Assembly (NCBI RefSeq): GCF_051148895.1
Contig: NZ_CP154625.1
Location: forward strand, 2,046,001 to 2,110,000
Direction: 5' to 3'
DNA from: Terrisporobacter vanillatitrophus
GTDB lineage: Bacteria > Bacillota > Clostridia > Peptostreptococcales > Peptostreptococcaceae
DNA length: 64,000 bases
A program made the position numbers and the translations under genes. A model generated the notes under the pieces. The model was not told the origin of the DNA. It did not search any database and saw nothing but the letters and a program-made list of their open reading frames with translations. This document shows positions 26,241 to 34,767 of this stretch, piece after piece (within the stretch, counting starts at the first letter, position 1; each line of letters opens with the position of its first letter).

Positions 26241-27209
26241 TCATAAAAATTTTTTCCTTTTGAAGATAATAAAACTGATAACTATTATTGACAAAATAAC
26301 TAAGATTGTAATCCTATAACCGTATACATAAGCTAACTCTGGCATGTATTTGAAGTTCATACCATATATACCTGTGATTATACTTATGGGTACAGCCGTT
26401 CCTGTGAATATAGTAAGTTTAGTTATTAGATTATTTGTTTTCTCTGAAACTTTAGAAGAATAAATGTCTAATAGTTTATCTGCTAGCTCTCTAGTGCTTA
26501 ATGAAAAATTATAGAGTTTATCTATGGAAAGATCTAATCCTTGTAGAAGCTTCTCATATTCTTTTTCTAAGTATGAATTATCGGTCTCATCATTAGAGAA
26601 AAATTCCATACCATTCTTTAGTAAGGTGTCTATGATATAAGTTAAAGGCCTAATATTTTTTACACAGTTTCTACACACACCTCTTATATGACTTATTTTA
26701 CTAGATACATTCTCCTCTGCTTCATTGATAATATCATCTTCCAACTCTAAAATAATTTCTTCTACTTTTTCTAAATTTTCGAATTGGTTAGAAATTACAA
26801 TTCTAAGAATACTAGAGTATATTATAAATAATGATAAAGTAAGATTAGATTTATAATAGAATCTCTCACACATTAGTTGTTTTACTTCCTTATAGATATC
26901 ATTTTTCTTTCTAAGCACTATTAGGATGTATTTTTCTGATAAAAATATATTTATTTCCTCTAACAATATTTTATCTTCACACATTTGAAAATTAACAAGT
27001 GTGAAGAATATATATTCATCAAAAATATTAACTCTCACTTTATCATCAAAAGAAAGACAGTCTTTATAAGCTTCATTATTTAGTTTTAAATCATCTTTGA
27101 AAAATTTTAATTCCCAGGGATTACATACAATAAAATGGTAATCTTTATTAAAATTGATTGTATCTATGTTTTTAGTTACTTCCTTTGTATTTAAGTTTAA
27201 TATATGCAT
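26241..27209 (-). CDS. corA: CorA-family divalent cation transporter
   Basis: This 322-residue protein has a large cytoplasmic N-terminal domain (about 1-255) and two C-terminal membrane helices. The signature YGMNFKYMPE lies between them at about residues 284-293, where GMN is the invariant selectivity-filter motif. The long helix before TM1 carries coiled segments rich in E and K. CorA proteins form pentamers that move Mg2+, and in some branches Co2+ or Zn2+. AGGAG precedes the ATG. No M-box leader was seen upstream. Confidence 0.92.
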   Translation of the reverse strand: MHILNLNTKEVTKNIDTINFNKDYHFIVCNPWELKFFKDDLKLNNEAYKDCLSFDDKVRVNIFDEYIFFTLVNFQMCEDKILLEEINIFLSEKYILIVLRKKNDIYKEVKQLMCERFYYKSNLTLSLFIIYSSILRIVISNQFENLEKVEEIILELEDDIINEAEENVSSKISHIRGVCRNCVKNIRPLTYIIDTLLKNGMEFFSNDETDNSYLEKEYEKLLQGLDLSIDKLYNFSLSTRELADKLLDIYSSKVSEKTNNLITKLTIFTGTAVPISIITGIYGMNFKYMPELAYVYGYRITILVILSIIVISFIIFKRKKFL

Positions 27210-27447
27210 TTATATATTTCTCTCCTTAGTAAAATCTAAATCATATCTATTGGTTAAATGCGTTACTTATTATTATATATAATGACTTTGGCTAATAAAA
27301 GGTTTCTATAATATAATTATGTTAACTAAATTAATTAAAAGTCAAAATTAAAACTATAATAATATATACTCTTTATTATAGTACTCTTTTAAATTTAAAT
27401 ATACATTATAACTAGTTCATTTTATTAGGAAACAAATAATTATATTG

Positions 27448-27560
27448 TATAATCCACGGATCAAGTTCTTTATAAGGAAGTTTTTACCTTAAAGAGATAA
27501 AAGTGCCTATTTCTGCCGCTAGGAACAAACGTTCGGAGAGATAGAAATGGGCACTTTTTC
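27448..27560 (+). ncRNA. Candidate small RNA or structured terminator with an SOS-box-like loop
   Basis: In the 387-bp gap 27210-27596, a -10-like TATAAT (27448-27453) is followed by a bulged hairpin (about 27469-27495). A 16-bp hairpin, AAAAGTGCCTATTTCT with AGAAATGGGCACTTTT (27499-27514, 27543-27558), then ends in a T run on the plus strand. The apical loop holds GAAC-AAAC-GTTC (27523-27534). The -35 (TTAGGA) is weak. The same hairpin could simply terminate the minus-strand GNAT gene. Confidence 0.4.
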
Positions 27561-27596
27561 ATACTTTAAATCCTATCATTTAGGATAAAGATAATA

Positions 27597-28145
27597 TTAA
27601 AACTTATAAACTAATCTTCTACAAGCAGTATTTTTCACTCTTCTATCAAGTTCCATAGAATAATCCGCTTCAACAAATTTATTTGTAGACCAAAAATTTT
27701 TAGCAGTATTATTTTTAGGAGAAAGTAAAATAAATTCAATATTTTCTATGCTTTTTAATATTTCGAGAAAATGAATTATTAATTTGCTACCTATACCCTT
27801 CCTAGTTGGGTTTACAGAAAACCACTCTATCTTAGCATAAAGGAACTTACTGTCATTATATTTACTATCTATGTATCTATCAATGTCTTTACTATTTAAA
27901 TACTTAGCTTCTGTATTATAATAGAAGGATTTTTTATCAGGATAGTACAATCTGAAATTCAGGCTTAGTTCCATATTTTTACCATAGTTATTCTTATTAT
28001 AAATACTATAATATCCCTTTTCTTTTGAGCCTATATATACAAAGTTTGGATCTAAATGTACTATATTTTTTACTAACTTATTTAATTTTTTACAAACTTC
28101 ATTTATTATTTTTTCGTCCTCATTTACTTTAGCTTTACATGGCAT
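27597..28145 (-). CDS. GNAT-family N-acetyltransferase
   Basis: This 182-residue protein carries a GNAT core in its second half. Motif A reads FSVNPTRKGIGSKLIIHFLE (about 110-129), the acetyl-CoA pyrophosphate loop, and motif B reads ILLSPKNNTAKNFWSTNKFVEA (about 140-161). The N-terminal part is lysine-rich and lacks a known domain. The acceptor is unknown. It stands alone upstream of a minus-strand hairpin. Confidence 0.8.
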   Translation of the reverse strand: MPCKAKVNEDEKIINEVCKKLNKLVKNIVHLDPNFVYIGSKEKGYYSIYNKNNYGKNMELSLNFRLYYPDKKSFYYNTEAKYLNSKDIDRYIDSKYNDSKFLYAKIEWFSVNPTRKGIGSKLIIHFLEILKSIENIEFILLSPKNNTAKNFWSTNKFVEADYSMELDRRVKNTACRRLVYKF

Positions 28146-28413
28146 ATAATCACCTCAAATAATTTATATTATTAAGTATTAAGATGAAATCATAATGTCT
28201 GTATCTAAATTTAAAGTATATTATATAATTCTACATAAAATCCTTTATACCTATATTTATGTTAATTATGCTGTACTTTTTATATAAGACTTTATACTAT
28301 TTAAAATATGATAAGTATTTAGTTATCGGTTTTATAATTAATACGTATTTTACTCATCATTATTAGTTTTATATAATTGAGTTAAAAGTAAATATAGAAA
28401 GAAGGTAAATATT

Positions 28414-29016
28414 ATGAGTGAAAAACAGTGGAAATCAGAAAGGTTATTGATCTTATTTAAATCAATGTTTGTACTTAGTGCTTGTACATTTGGCGGAGGA
28501 TTTGTAATAGTATCTCTTATGAAGAAAAAGTTCGTAGAAGAGTTACAATGGCTTGATGAAGATGAAATGCTTGATATAACAGCTATTACACAGTCATCAC
28601 CTGGTCCACTTCCTGTAAATGCATCAGTTATTATAGGTTATCGTATGAACGGAGTTGTAGGTTCATTAGTTGCAATTATTGGAACAATTATTCCTCCCAT
28701 GGTAATCATATCTCTTATTTCATTATTTTATACACAATTTAGAACTAACACATATATAGGAATTATGCTTCAAGTAATGAGAGCAGGTGTTGCAGCAGTT
28801 ATATTTGATGTTGTTATAAATCTAGCTCAAAACGTTTGTAAAACAAAAAGAATTATGTATATAGCTATGATGATAATATCATTTATTGCAACTTATTTCT
28901 TTGGCGTAAGCGCAATGCTTATTATATTAACATGTTTAATTATAGGTATAATTGATTTAATAGTTAATTTGAAGAAAGAAAAAAGGCATAATGGAGGACA
29001 AAAACAATGTTGCTGA
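28414..29016 (+). CDS. ChrA-family chromate transporter, N-terminal half-size protein
   Basis: This 200-residue membrane protein corresponds to one half of the CHR fold. Landmarks are SACTFGGGFVIVSLMKKKFVEE (about 19-40), the ITQSSPGPLPVNASVIIGYRMNG segment (about 53-75) and four to six hydrophobic helices. Half-size ChrA proteins occur as adjacent pairs in Firmicutes and act together, exporting chromate where tested; many natural substrates are unknown. Its stop overlaps the start of the second half by 10 bp. Confidence 0.9.
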   Translation: MSEKQWKSERLLILFKSMFVLSACTFGGGFVIVSLMKKKFVEELQWLDEDEMLDITAITQSSPGPLPVNASVIIGYRMNGVVGSLVAIIGTIIPPMVIISLISLFYTQFRTNTYIGIMLQVMRAGVAAVIFDVVINLAQNVCKTKRIMYIAMMIISFIATYFFGVSAMLIILTCLIIGIIDLIVNLKKEKRHNGGQKQCC

Positions 29017-29582
29017 TGAAATTATTTTTTAGTTTTTTACAAGTAGGATTATTCAGTGTAGGCGGTGGTTATGCAGCTATTCCACTTATTCAAGATCAAA
29101 TTGTTAATGTCCATGGTCTTATGACTCTTGCTGAATTTACAGATTTAATAACTATTGCAGAAATGACGCCTGGACCCATTTCAATAAATTCTTCTACATT
29201 TGTTGGAACTAGACTTGCAGGTCCTTTTGGCGCAACTATTTGTACTCTTGGTTGTATAATACCATCATTTATAATTTGTTTAGCCCTTGCACATTTTTAT
29301 TATAAATATCGTAATTTTACTGGTGTCCAAACTGTACTATCATCACTTAGACCTGCTGTTGTAGCTTTAATAGGTTCTGCTGGTGCATCTATATTATTAT
29401 TAGCACTATTTAATTCAGATATAAAAGGTTTAAATTTTGGCGATTTTAGGATAATAGAATTTGGACTATTTGTGGGATGTTTATATCTACTTAGAAAATA
29501 TAAAGCAAATGCTATTTCTATAATACTTGGAAGTGGCGTTGTTGGAACAATGATGTATTTAATTCAATGGGCAATTATATAA
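29007..29582 (+). CDS. ChrA-family chromate transporter, C-terminal half-size protein
   Basis: This 191-residue partner of the preceding gene has its own copy of the CHR motifs: QVGLFSVGGGYAAIPLIQDQIV (about 12-33) and ITIAEMTPGPISINSSTFVGTRLAG (about 48-72). About five membrane segments follow. The overlap with the first gene implies coupled translation and a heterodimer. A LysR gene lies convergently downstream and is a plausible but unproven regulator. Confidence 0.9.
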   Translation: MLLMKLFFSFLQVGLFSVGGGYAAIPLIQDQIVNVHGLMTLAEFTDLITIAEMTPGPISINSSTFVGTRLAGPFGATICTLGCIIPSFIICLALAHFYYKYRNFTGVQTVLSSLRPAVVALIGSAGASILLLALFNSDIKGLNFGDFRIIEFGLFVGCLYLLRKYKANAISIILGSGVVGTMMYLIQWAII

Positions 29583-29587
29583 AAAGT

Positions 29588-29623
29588 AAAATAGGTATAC
29601 CTAATTTTTAGGTGTACCTATTT
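29588..29623. terminator. Bidirectional terminator
   Basis: AAATAGGTATACCTAA pairs with TTAGGTGTACCTATTT (one G.T wobble) between convergent chrA and lysR genes. Confidence 0.8.
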
Positions 29624-30486
29624 GTACATATATCAATAAAATTCTTCATTTGAGGTGATATATACTTATTTTTATGATAAATTAATTTACTTTCACGGTA
29701 AACTTTAATATTATCCACATTAATAATTCTAAGTTTTTCCTCTTCCATTTCTTTCTTTATTAACAATTTCGATATTATAGCTATTCCCTTTCCATCTTTA
29801 ACTAAATTTTTTATAGCCTCTGTATTTGTACAGCTCCATTTCTTATTTATCTTAATTTTATTTTCTATAAGTAATTGTTCAAATTGATTTCTATTTGTAC
29901 TACCTTCTTCTCTAGAAATTATATCTTGGTTATGCAACTGTGAAATTGATATACACTGTCTATCCCAAAATGAATGATTTTTTCCAACTACCATCACTAA
30001 CTCATCATTATACACAGGAATTTGTATTATTTCATCACTTTGTAGACAACCTTCAACTATAGCTAAATCAAGTTCACTAAGACAAACTTTATTTTCAATA
30101 GTAGAGGTGTTATCTACTGTTACTCTTACATCTATACCAGGAATCTCCTCTTCAAATTTTTCTACAATATCTATTAACATTGTAGTTCCTATAGAAACAC
30201 TTCCGCCAATTTTAATTGTCATTTTTGAGGAAGCATCAAACATAGCACTTTCCATATCTTCAAAGGAACTTACAATATGTCTAGCATAGGATAATAAAGT
30301 TTTTCCCGCTTCTGTTATATAAAGTCTTTGAGACAATCGTTCAAATAATTTTACACCATAATACTTTTCCAATTCTGATATTGCCTGGCTTACTGCCGGC
30401 TGAGATATGTAAAGTTTTTCAGCTGCTTTTCTCATAGTTTTACACTCAACTATGGTTATAAATATTCTTAAATGCCTAATTGTCAT
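29608..30486 (-). CDS. LysR-family transcriptional regulator
   Basis: This 292-residue regulator has an N-terminal winged helix-turn-helix (MRKAAEKLYISQPAVSQAISELEKYYGVKLFER, spread over residues 18-51) with the family SQPAVSxxI core. An effector domain with two alpha/beta lobes follows (about 90-290). AAGGAG precedes the ATG. The effector and targets are not evident. It faces the chrA pair tail to tail, so it does not share a divergent promoter with them. Confidence 0.9.
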   Translation of the reverse strand: MTIRHLRIFITIVECKTMRKAAEKLYISQPAVSQAISELEKYYGVKLFERLSQRLYITEAGKTLLSYARHIVSSFEDMESAMFDASSKMTIKIGGSVSIGTTMLIDIVEKFEEEIPGIDVRVTVDNTSTIENKVCLSELDLAIVEGCLQSDEIIQIPVYNDELVMVVGKNHSFWDRQCISISQLHNQDIISREEGSTNRNQFEQLLIENKIKINKKWSCTNTEAIKNLVKDGKGIAIISKLLIKKEMEEEKLRIINVDNIKVYRESKLIYHKNKYISPQMKNFIDICTNRYT

Positions 30487-30614
30487 AATAAACTCCTTAA
30501 TTTTAGTTCTTATATTATAAGTATACTATAATTCTTTATATGTAAAAATTATAAATATATTACTTTTTATTGTGCTAATTAAATACACATTTTACCAAAA
30601 TGATAATTTTATTG

Positions 30615-30642
30615 TTGCATTTAATTTATTTTACACTATAAT
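30615..30642 (+). promoter_or_regulatory. Promoter of the repeat-rich NlpC/P60 gene
   Basis: TTGCAT (30615-30620) and TATAAT (30637-30642) are separated by 16 bp, 40 bp before the ATG at 30682. Confidence 0.6.
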
Positions 30643-30681
30643 TAATGTGTATTGGGTCATAAATTTTTTGGGGGAAATTGA

Positions 30682-32112
30682 ATGGGTAAAAAAAAGATCT
30701 ACTTAAGTTTATTTTTATTAATGGCTATATTTATATTTGTTTTTTCAAACATAAGCTTCCAGTCTTATGCTGAAAAATCTACTGTATTAGCTGTAAAAAA
30801 ATATTCTGGCTTTGTTACTAAGTCAGGTAAAATTTATTACTATAGTCCTACTACTGGTAAAAAACTAACAGGAGTAAGAACTATAGAGGGTAAAAAATAT
30901 TATTTTTCAAAGTCTAGTGGGCAGGTTTTGACAGGACTAAGAACTATAGGTGGTAAAAAATATTATTTCTCAAAGTCTAGTGGACAGGCTTTGACAGGAC
31001 TAAGAACTATAGGTGGTAAAAAATATTACTTCTCAAAGCCTAGTGGGGATGCCTTAACAGGATTTAGAACTATAGATAAGAAAAAATATTACTTTTCAAA
31101 GTCTAGTGGACAGGCCTTAACAGGACTAAAAACTATAGGTGGTGAAAAATATTATTTTAATACTTCTACTGGTCAGTCTTTAACAGGACTTAGAACTATA
31201 AATGGTAAAAAATATTATTTTTCAAAGTCTAGCGGACAGGCCTTAACAGGATTTAGAACTATAGATGGTAAAAAATATTATTTTTCAAAATCTAGTGGAG
31301 AAGCTTTAATAGGGCTTAGAACTATAGATGGGAAAAAATATTACTTCTCAAAATCTAGTGGACAGGCTTTAACAGGACTAAGAACTATAGGTGGAAAAAA
31401 ATATTATTTTGATACTTCTACTTGCAAATCTTTTAGTGGATTCAAAAAAATTGATGGATGCACTTATTATTTTAGTGATAAAGATTTTAGTGCTCTAAGC
31501 GGACTTCAATCATTTGATAAAGACTTATATTATTTTAATGAAAATACTTTTGAAATGACTATCGGTAAAACTATAACCTACTGTAATATTAACTTTACTT
31601 TTGATAACAATGGCATTGCAAGTAGCCTAAAAATAAAGCCTGGCTTTGAAAATGATGAAAGAACAAATTTAATCTATAATGGATTTTCTCAATTGGGTCT
31701 TCCTTATGGGCCAACTGCTGAAGGTCTTTTAAGATGCAATACTTTTGCAGCTTATTGTTATAACTCTATTGGGTATACTGAATTAAATAATTTACGATCT
31801 AATATGCAAGCTAAACATGTATTAGAACAAGAAGAAGTAAGCTTTAGTCAGTTAAAAACAGGTGATTTAATTTTCTTTAATATGGAAAAGAGCGATTATT
31901 GTGACAATAATGGTGAGAATGGTACTTGTAGTAGATTAGAAGTTATAAATAATATAAAATACCATGTACATCATGTATCCATTTATCTTGGAGAAAATAA
32001 AATGCTTGATACTTCATCTTATACGGGATGTGTAAAAGTAAGAGATTTTGATCCAAATACGACTAGTACTACTTATTATCCTGTACTTTATGGAAACTTG
32101 CTAGATAAATAA
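30682..32112 (+). CDS. Secreted cell-wall hydrolase: 21-residue wall-binding repeats plus NlpC/P60-like domain
   Basis: This 476-residue exported protein has a signal peptide (about 1-30, cleavage near QSYA), a repeat region (about 43-315) and a C-terminal cysteine-peptidase-like domain (about 330-476). The repeats are 21 residues of the type GLRTIxGKKYYFSKSSGQALT, related to choline/cell-wall-binding repeats of clostridial toxins and autolysins. The catalytic domain shows Cys in LLRCNTFAAYC, GDLIFF and His in YHVHHVSIYLG, as in NlpC/P60 endopeptidases. It probably cuts peptidoglycan stem peptides while bound to wall polymers. Extra Cys residues (CDNNGENGTC, TSTCKSF) are unusual. Confidence 0.88.
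   Translation: MGKKKIYLSLFLLMAIFIFVFSNISFQSYAEKSTVLAVKKYSGFVTKSGKIYYYSPTTGKKLTGVRTIEGKKYYFSKSSGQVLTGLRTIGGKKYYFSKSSGQALTGLRTIGGKKYYFSKPSGDALTGFRTIDKKKYYFSKSSGQALTGLKTIGGEKYYFNTSTGQSLTGLRTINGKKYYFSKSSGQALTGFRTIDGKKYYFSKSSGEALIGLRTIDGKKYYFSKSSGQALTGLRTIGGKKYYFDTSTCKSFSGFKKIDGCTYYFSDKDFSALSGLQSFDKDLYYFNENTFEMTIGKTITYCNINFTFDNNGIASSLKIKPGFENDERTNLIYNGFSQLGLPYGPTAEGLLRCNTFAAYCYNSIGYTELNNLRSNMQAKHVLEQEEVSFSQLKTGDLIFFNMEKSDYCDNNGENGTCSRLEVINNIKYHVHHVSIYLGENKMLDTSSYTGCVKVRDFDPNTTSTTYYPVLYGNLLDK
30808..31626 (+). repeat. Tandem 63-bp coding repeats
   Basis: About twelve to thirteen consecutive 63-bp units encode the wall-binding repeats. Units 2-9 are nearly identical at DNA level, while the last three are diverged. 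Such an array can expand or contract by recombination. Confidence 0.85.
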
Positions 32113-32186
32113 AACTTAAAAACAAAGGCTTATATTATAAAGTAGCTTAGTTTTTCATTTAAGATGAATATCTGTTGAAATAAAAG

Positions 32187-32236
32187 AGATTATAAATAGA
32201 TTTGTGTAAAAGTAAATCTATCTATAATCTTTTTTT
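32187..32236 (+). terminator. Terminator after the NlpC/P60 gene
   Basis: A 17-bp stem with one mismatch (AGATTATAAATAGATTT / AAATCTATCTATAATCT) is followed by seven T. Confidence 0.88.
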
Positions 32237-32326
32237 AGCTTGGACTTTATCTATTTTTATAATAAACATTTTATGATTTTTATCATATAAATATAGTACG
32301 TAGAAGTTCTACTAAATATTATCAAC

Positions 32327-33352
32327 ATGGAGTGTACTATTATGGACAAAAATTGTGTAAATAAGTGTAATTCTTGCAACATGTCTTCATGTCAGGAGAT
32401 AAAAGCAGATAAAACTTGTAAAAATAAAAAAGTTTACTGCTCTGGTAAAATGGACTCTTCATCCTGTCCTATGTTTGTTTTTCCTGTAAATTGTGAAGAT
32501 TTTCAAATTTTTAATATTTTAAATTGCTCTATTGGCAAAATTGTGGGATTAAAATTAGAAGGAAGCGATTGTATATTAAAACTAAAAGTTTGCCAAGTTA
32601 ACCACTGTGCTGTTATGGGTAAAACATCCTCTGGAAAAGGTCCTATCTATATTAAATTAAGTGCTATTCAATATGTAGATTTAGGTAAAGAAGTTTATAT
32701 TAACCCATTATGTGGTGTTACTATTGGTGTTGGTGCTCAAGGTCCAGCATATCCTAAGTGCAAAAAGGTGATATAGATGCTACAAGGTCAAAAGATCCTA
32801 AGGGTGACATGGGATATATGGGTCCAGCAGGGCTAAAAGGTCCTAAGGGTGACATAGGATATATGGGTCCTGCAGGGCCAAAAGGTCCTAAGGGACCAAA
32901 AGGAGAAAAAGGTGACATGGGTCCAGCAGGCCCAGCTGGCATTCCTGGTGTATCAAGTAAAGGACTAAAAGGTGATATAGAGTCAACAGGCTCAGTTGAT
33001 TCACTAGAGACTAAAAGGTGATATGGGTCCAGCAGACTCAGTTGATTCACAGGGACTAAAAGGTGATATGGGTAAGCAGGCTACCAGCTGGTCTACAGGG
33101 ATCAGAAGGTGATATAGGACTACAAGGTCAAACTGGTGCACAGGGACTAAAAGGTGATATGGGTCAGCAGGCTCAGCTGATTCACAGGGACCAAAAGGTG
33201 ATATAGGTCCAGCAGGCCCAGCTGGTCCACAGGGACCAAAAGGTGATATAGGACCACAAGGTCCAGCTGGTATTCCTGGTACTGTAGTTCCAACTCCAGT
33301 TCCTACTCCGGTTCCTGAATATGAATATAAGAAGAAAAAAAAAACAAAATAG
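32327..33352 (+). pseudogene. Collagen-like (Gly-X-Y) protein gene with a Cys-rich N-terminal domain, broken by several frameshifts
   Basis: An intact N-terminal part (32327-32776) encodes about 149 residues with many Cys, including CVNKCNSCNMSSC and VCQVNHCAVMG, and ends GVGAQGPAYPKCKKVI. The DNA then continues for 575 bp with Gly-X-Y codons (GPAGPKGPKGDIG type), but the frame changes about four times, near 32757, 33008, 33072 and 33165. The last segment regains the first frame and ends with a Pro-Thr-Val linker and a Lys-rich tail (stop 33350-33352). In the original form this would be a collagen-like surface or spore protein. A GTG frame at 32758-33021 is one surviving fragment. Real decay is favoured over sequencing error because point changes accompany the indels. 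Confidence 0.8.
32786..33290 (+). repeat. Gly-X-Y collagen-like coding repeats
   Basis: Recurring units of the type GGTCCAGCAGGC and AAAGGTGATATAGG occur throughout. Many units carry GGT to GAT and CCA to TCA changes and 1-2 base indels. Confidence 0.8.
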
Positions 33353-33401
33353 AAATTAATATATAAAGAGAGTTTTTACTATTAAATTGAAACTTTATTT
33401 T

Positions 33402-33449
33402 AGATGTAGATAATTTAATTAATAAGTATATTATCTACATCTTTTTATT
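33402..33449 (+). terminator. Terminator after the collagen-like gene
   Basis: AGATGTAGATAAT pairs with ATTATCTACATCT across a 15-base loop, followed by TTTTTATTTT. Confidence 0.88.
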
Positions 33450-33480
33450 TTCCATAATTTAGTATGTAAAAAGAATAAAA

Positions 33481-33507
33481 ACACCAAATAGGATAATTAT
33501 TTGGTGT
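33481..33507. terminator. Hairpin, possible terminator
   Basis: ACACCAAATA pairs with TATTTGGTGT across seven bases. It could end minus-strand transcripts from the esterase locus. Confidence 0.55.
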
Positions 33508-33526
33508 CAGTTAATTATATATTTAA

Positions 33527-33628
33527 TTAGCAATCTTTGTGTTTACATGGTCTATGGCATCCGAAGTCACAATCTTCTTCATTATCATCTATAGAAACTA
33601 ATACTGATTTATTAGAATTTATAAACAA
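33527..33628 (-). CDS. Possible small Cys-rich peptide or readthrough tail
   Basis: Directly after the esterase stop and in the same frame, an open stretch of 33 codons begins with a possible TTG and ends with a striking metal-binding-like tail, DCDFGCHRPCKHKDC. There is no clear Shine-Dalgarno for the TTG. It may be a separate micro-gene, a C-terminal extension lost by a nonsense mutation, or chance. Confidence 0.3.
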   Translation of the reverse strand: MFINSNKSVLVSIDDNEEDCDFGCHRPCKHKDC

Positions 33629-33631
33629 TAT

Positions 33632-34600
33632 TTAATTATCTTGTTTTGCAAAATAATTCTTAGTCGCATATTCAAAAACGCTAAGCATATCATTCATAGC
33701 TGACTTTCCTTTGCTAGATTTAGGACAAACTATGTCAAATCCATGATAACAACCTTTGTACACAGAAAAGTATGTTTTTACTTCAGCTTTATTAAGATTT
33801 TTAATGTACTGAACAGTTTCATCATGAAAAGGCTCTATTTCTCCAACAAAAGAAAAAGTAGGAGGAAGATCAGAATAATCAACCTCTCTAGCAGGAGCTG
33901 CATACTTTGGAACATTGTTGCTTTCAAATAAATCGTCTAAATATAATCTCCATGCCAAAGAGTTATTAATAGAATTCCATATAGGAGCATTGTTATTTAT
34001 AGATGAGTATGTATTCATTCTGTCATCTAACATTGGATACAATGGCATTTGAAAAGCAATATTTACTTCTTTAGTATCTCTTGCATAAAGACTTATGGCA
34101 GCAGTAATTCCTCCACCACAACTTTCTCCTCCAACAAAGAGTTGATCATCCCTAATTCCTAACTTATTTGCATTGGCTTTCATCCAACAAAGAATATCAT
34201 AACAATCACTAAAGGCTGCTGGATATGGTTTTATTATTGAATGGGTATAGTCAGGAGCAACTATTACACAATTTGCAACAGAAGTAAAGTTCTCAAAATA
34301 ATACATGTTTTGTTCTGGAATAAACATGGCATATCCTCCACCATGTATCCACAAAAGACCTGTTGCATTTGGTTTGAAATCAATTGGTTTGTATATACAC
34401 ACCCTGATTACTCCACCATCTTTCTTAGTAATATATCTTTCCTCACAAATCATTTTTTTACTATTCTTACCTTTATGTAATCTTTCTATTATTTTATTAG
34501 TCCTTTGAAAATCGTTAGGATTATTATAACGAACAAATTTACTCATGAGATTACCTTTTAAACGAAGTTGTTTGTCTATCATATCTGGTGTGACTTTCAT
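33632..34600 (-). CDS. Alpha/beta hydrolase, hormone-sensitive-lipase (acetyl esterase) family
   Basis: This 322-residue hydrolase shows the HSL-family oxyanion motif HGGGYAMF (about 85), nucleophile elbow GGESCGGG (Ser near 158, with Glu and Cys in place of the commoner GDSAGG), Asp in GEIEPFHDE and His in GCYHGFD. The frame is open to 34618, but AGGAGGAG lies six bases before the ATG at 34600. Such enzymes hydrolyse short-chain esters. No pathway neighbours hint at the substrate. Confidence 0.9.
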   Translation of the reverse strand: MKVTPDMIDKQLRLKGNLMSKFVRYNNPNDFQRTNKIIERLHKGKNSKKMICEERYITKKDGGVIRVCIYKPIDFKPNATGLLWIHGGGYAMFIPEQNMYYFENFTSVANCVIVAPDYTHSIIKPYPAAFSDCYDILCWMKANANKLGIRDDQLFVGGESCGGGITAAISLYARDTKEVNIAFQMPLYPMLDDRMNTYSSINNNAPIWNSINNSLAWRLYLDDLFESNNVPKYAAPAREVDYSDLPPTFSFVGEIEPFHDETVQYIKNLNKAEVKTYFSVYKGCYHGFDIVCPKSSKGKSAMNDMLSVFEYATKNYFAKQDN

Positions 34601-34711
34601 TATGAACTCCTCCTTCATGAATAATAAAAACTTTCCTAAATTTATTTGTTATTATATATTGTATGGTGAAACGAGAATTATCATACTATTTGTATGGCAA
34701 AAAGCAATTTT

Positions 34712-34743
34712 AAGGGCGTATCTTTTTTGATACGCCCTTTTTA
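34712..34743. terminator. Bidirectional terminator
   Basis: AAGGGCGTATC pairs perfectly with GATACGCCCTT across TTTTTT; a T run follows on the plus strand. Confidence 0.8.
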
Positions 34744-34767
34744 GCTTCTTATTTTATAAATTGTTTA

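Noticed and set aside
27210..27596. M-box magnesium riboswitch before corA
   Set aside because: The gap is on the right side of corA, but its hairpins do not match the M-box core.
30808..31626. CRISPR-like regular repeats
   Set aside because: The 63-bp units are contiguous and encode protein repeats; there are no spacers.
32754..33050. Minus-strand frame rich in Pro, Gly and Ser opposite the collagen-like gene
   Set aside because: It is the antisense of the Gly-X-Y repeats; its regularity comes from the repeat on the plus strand.
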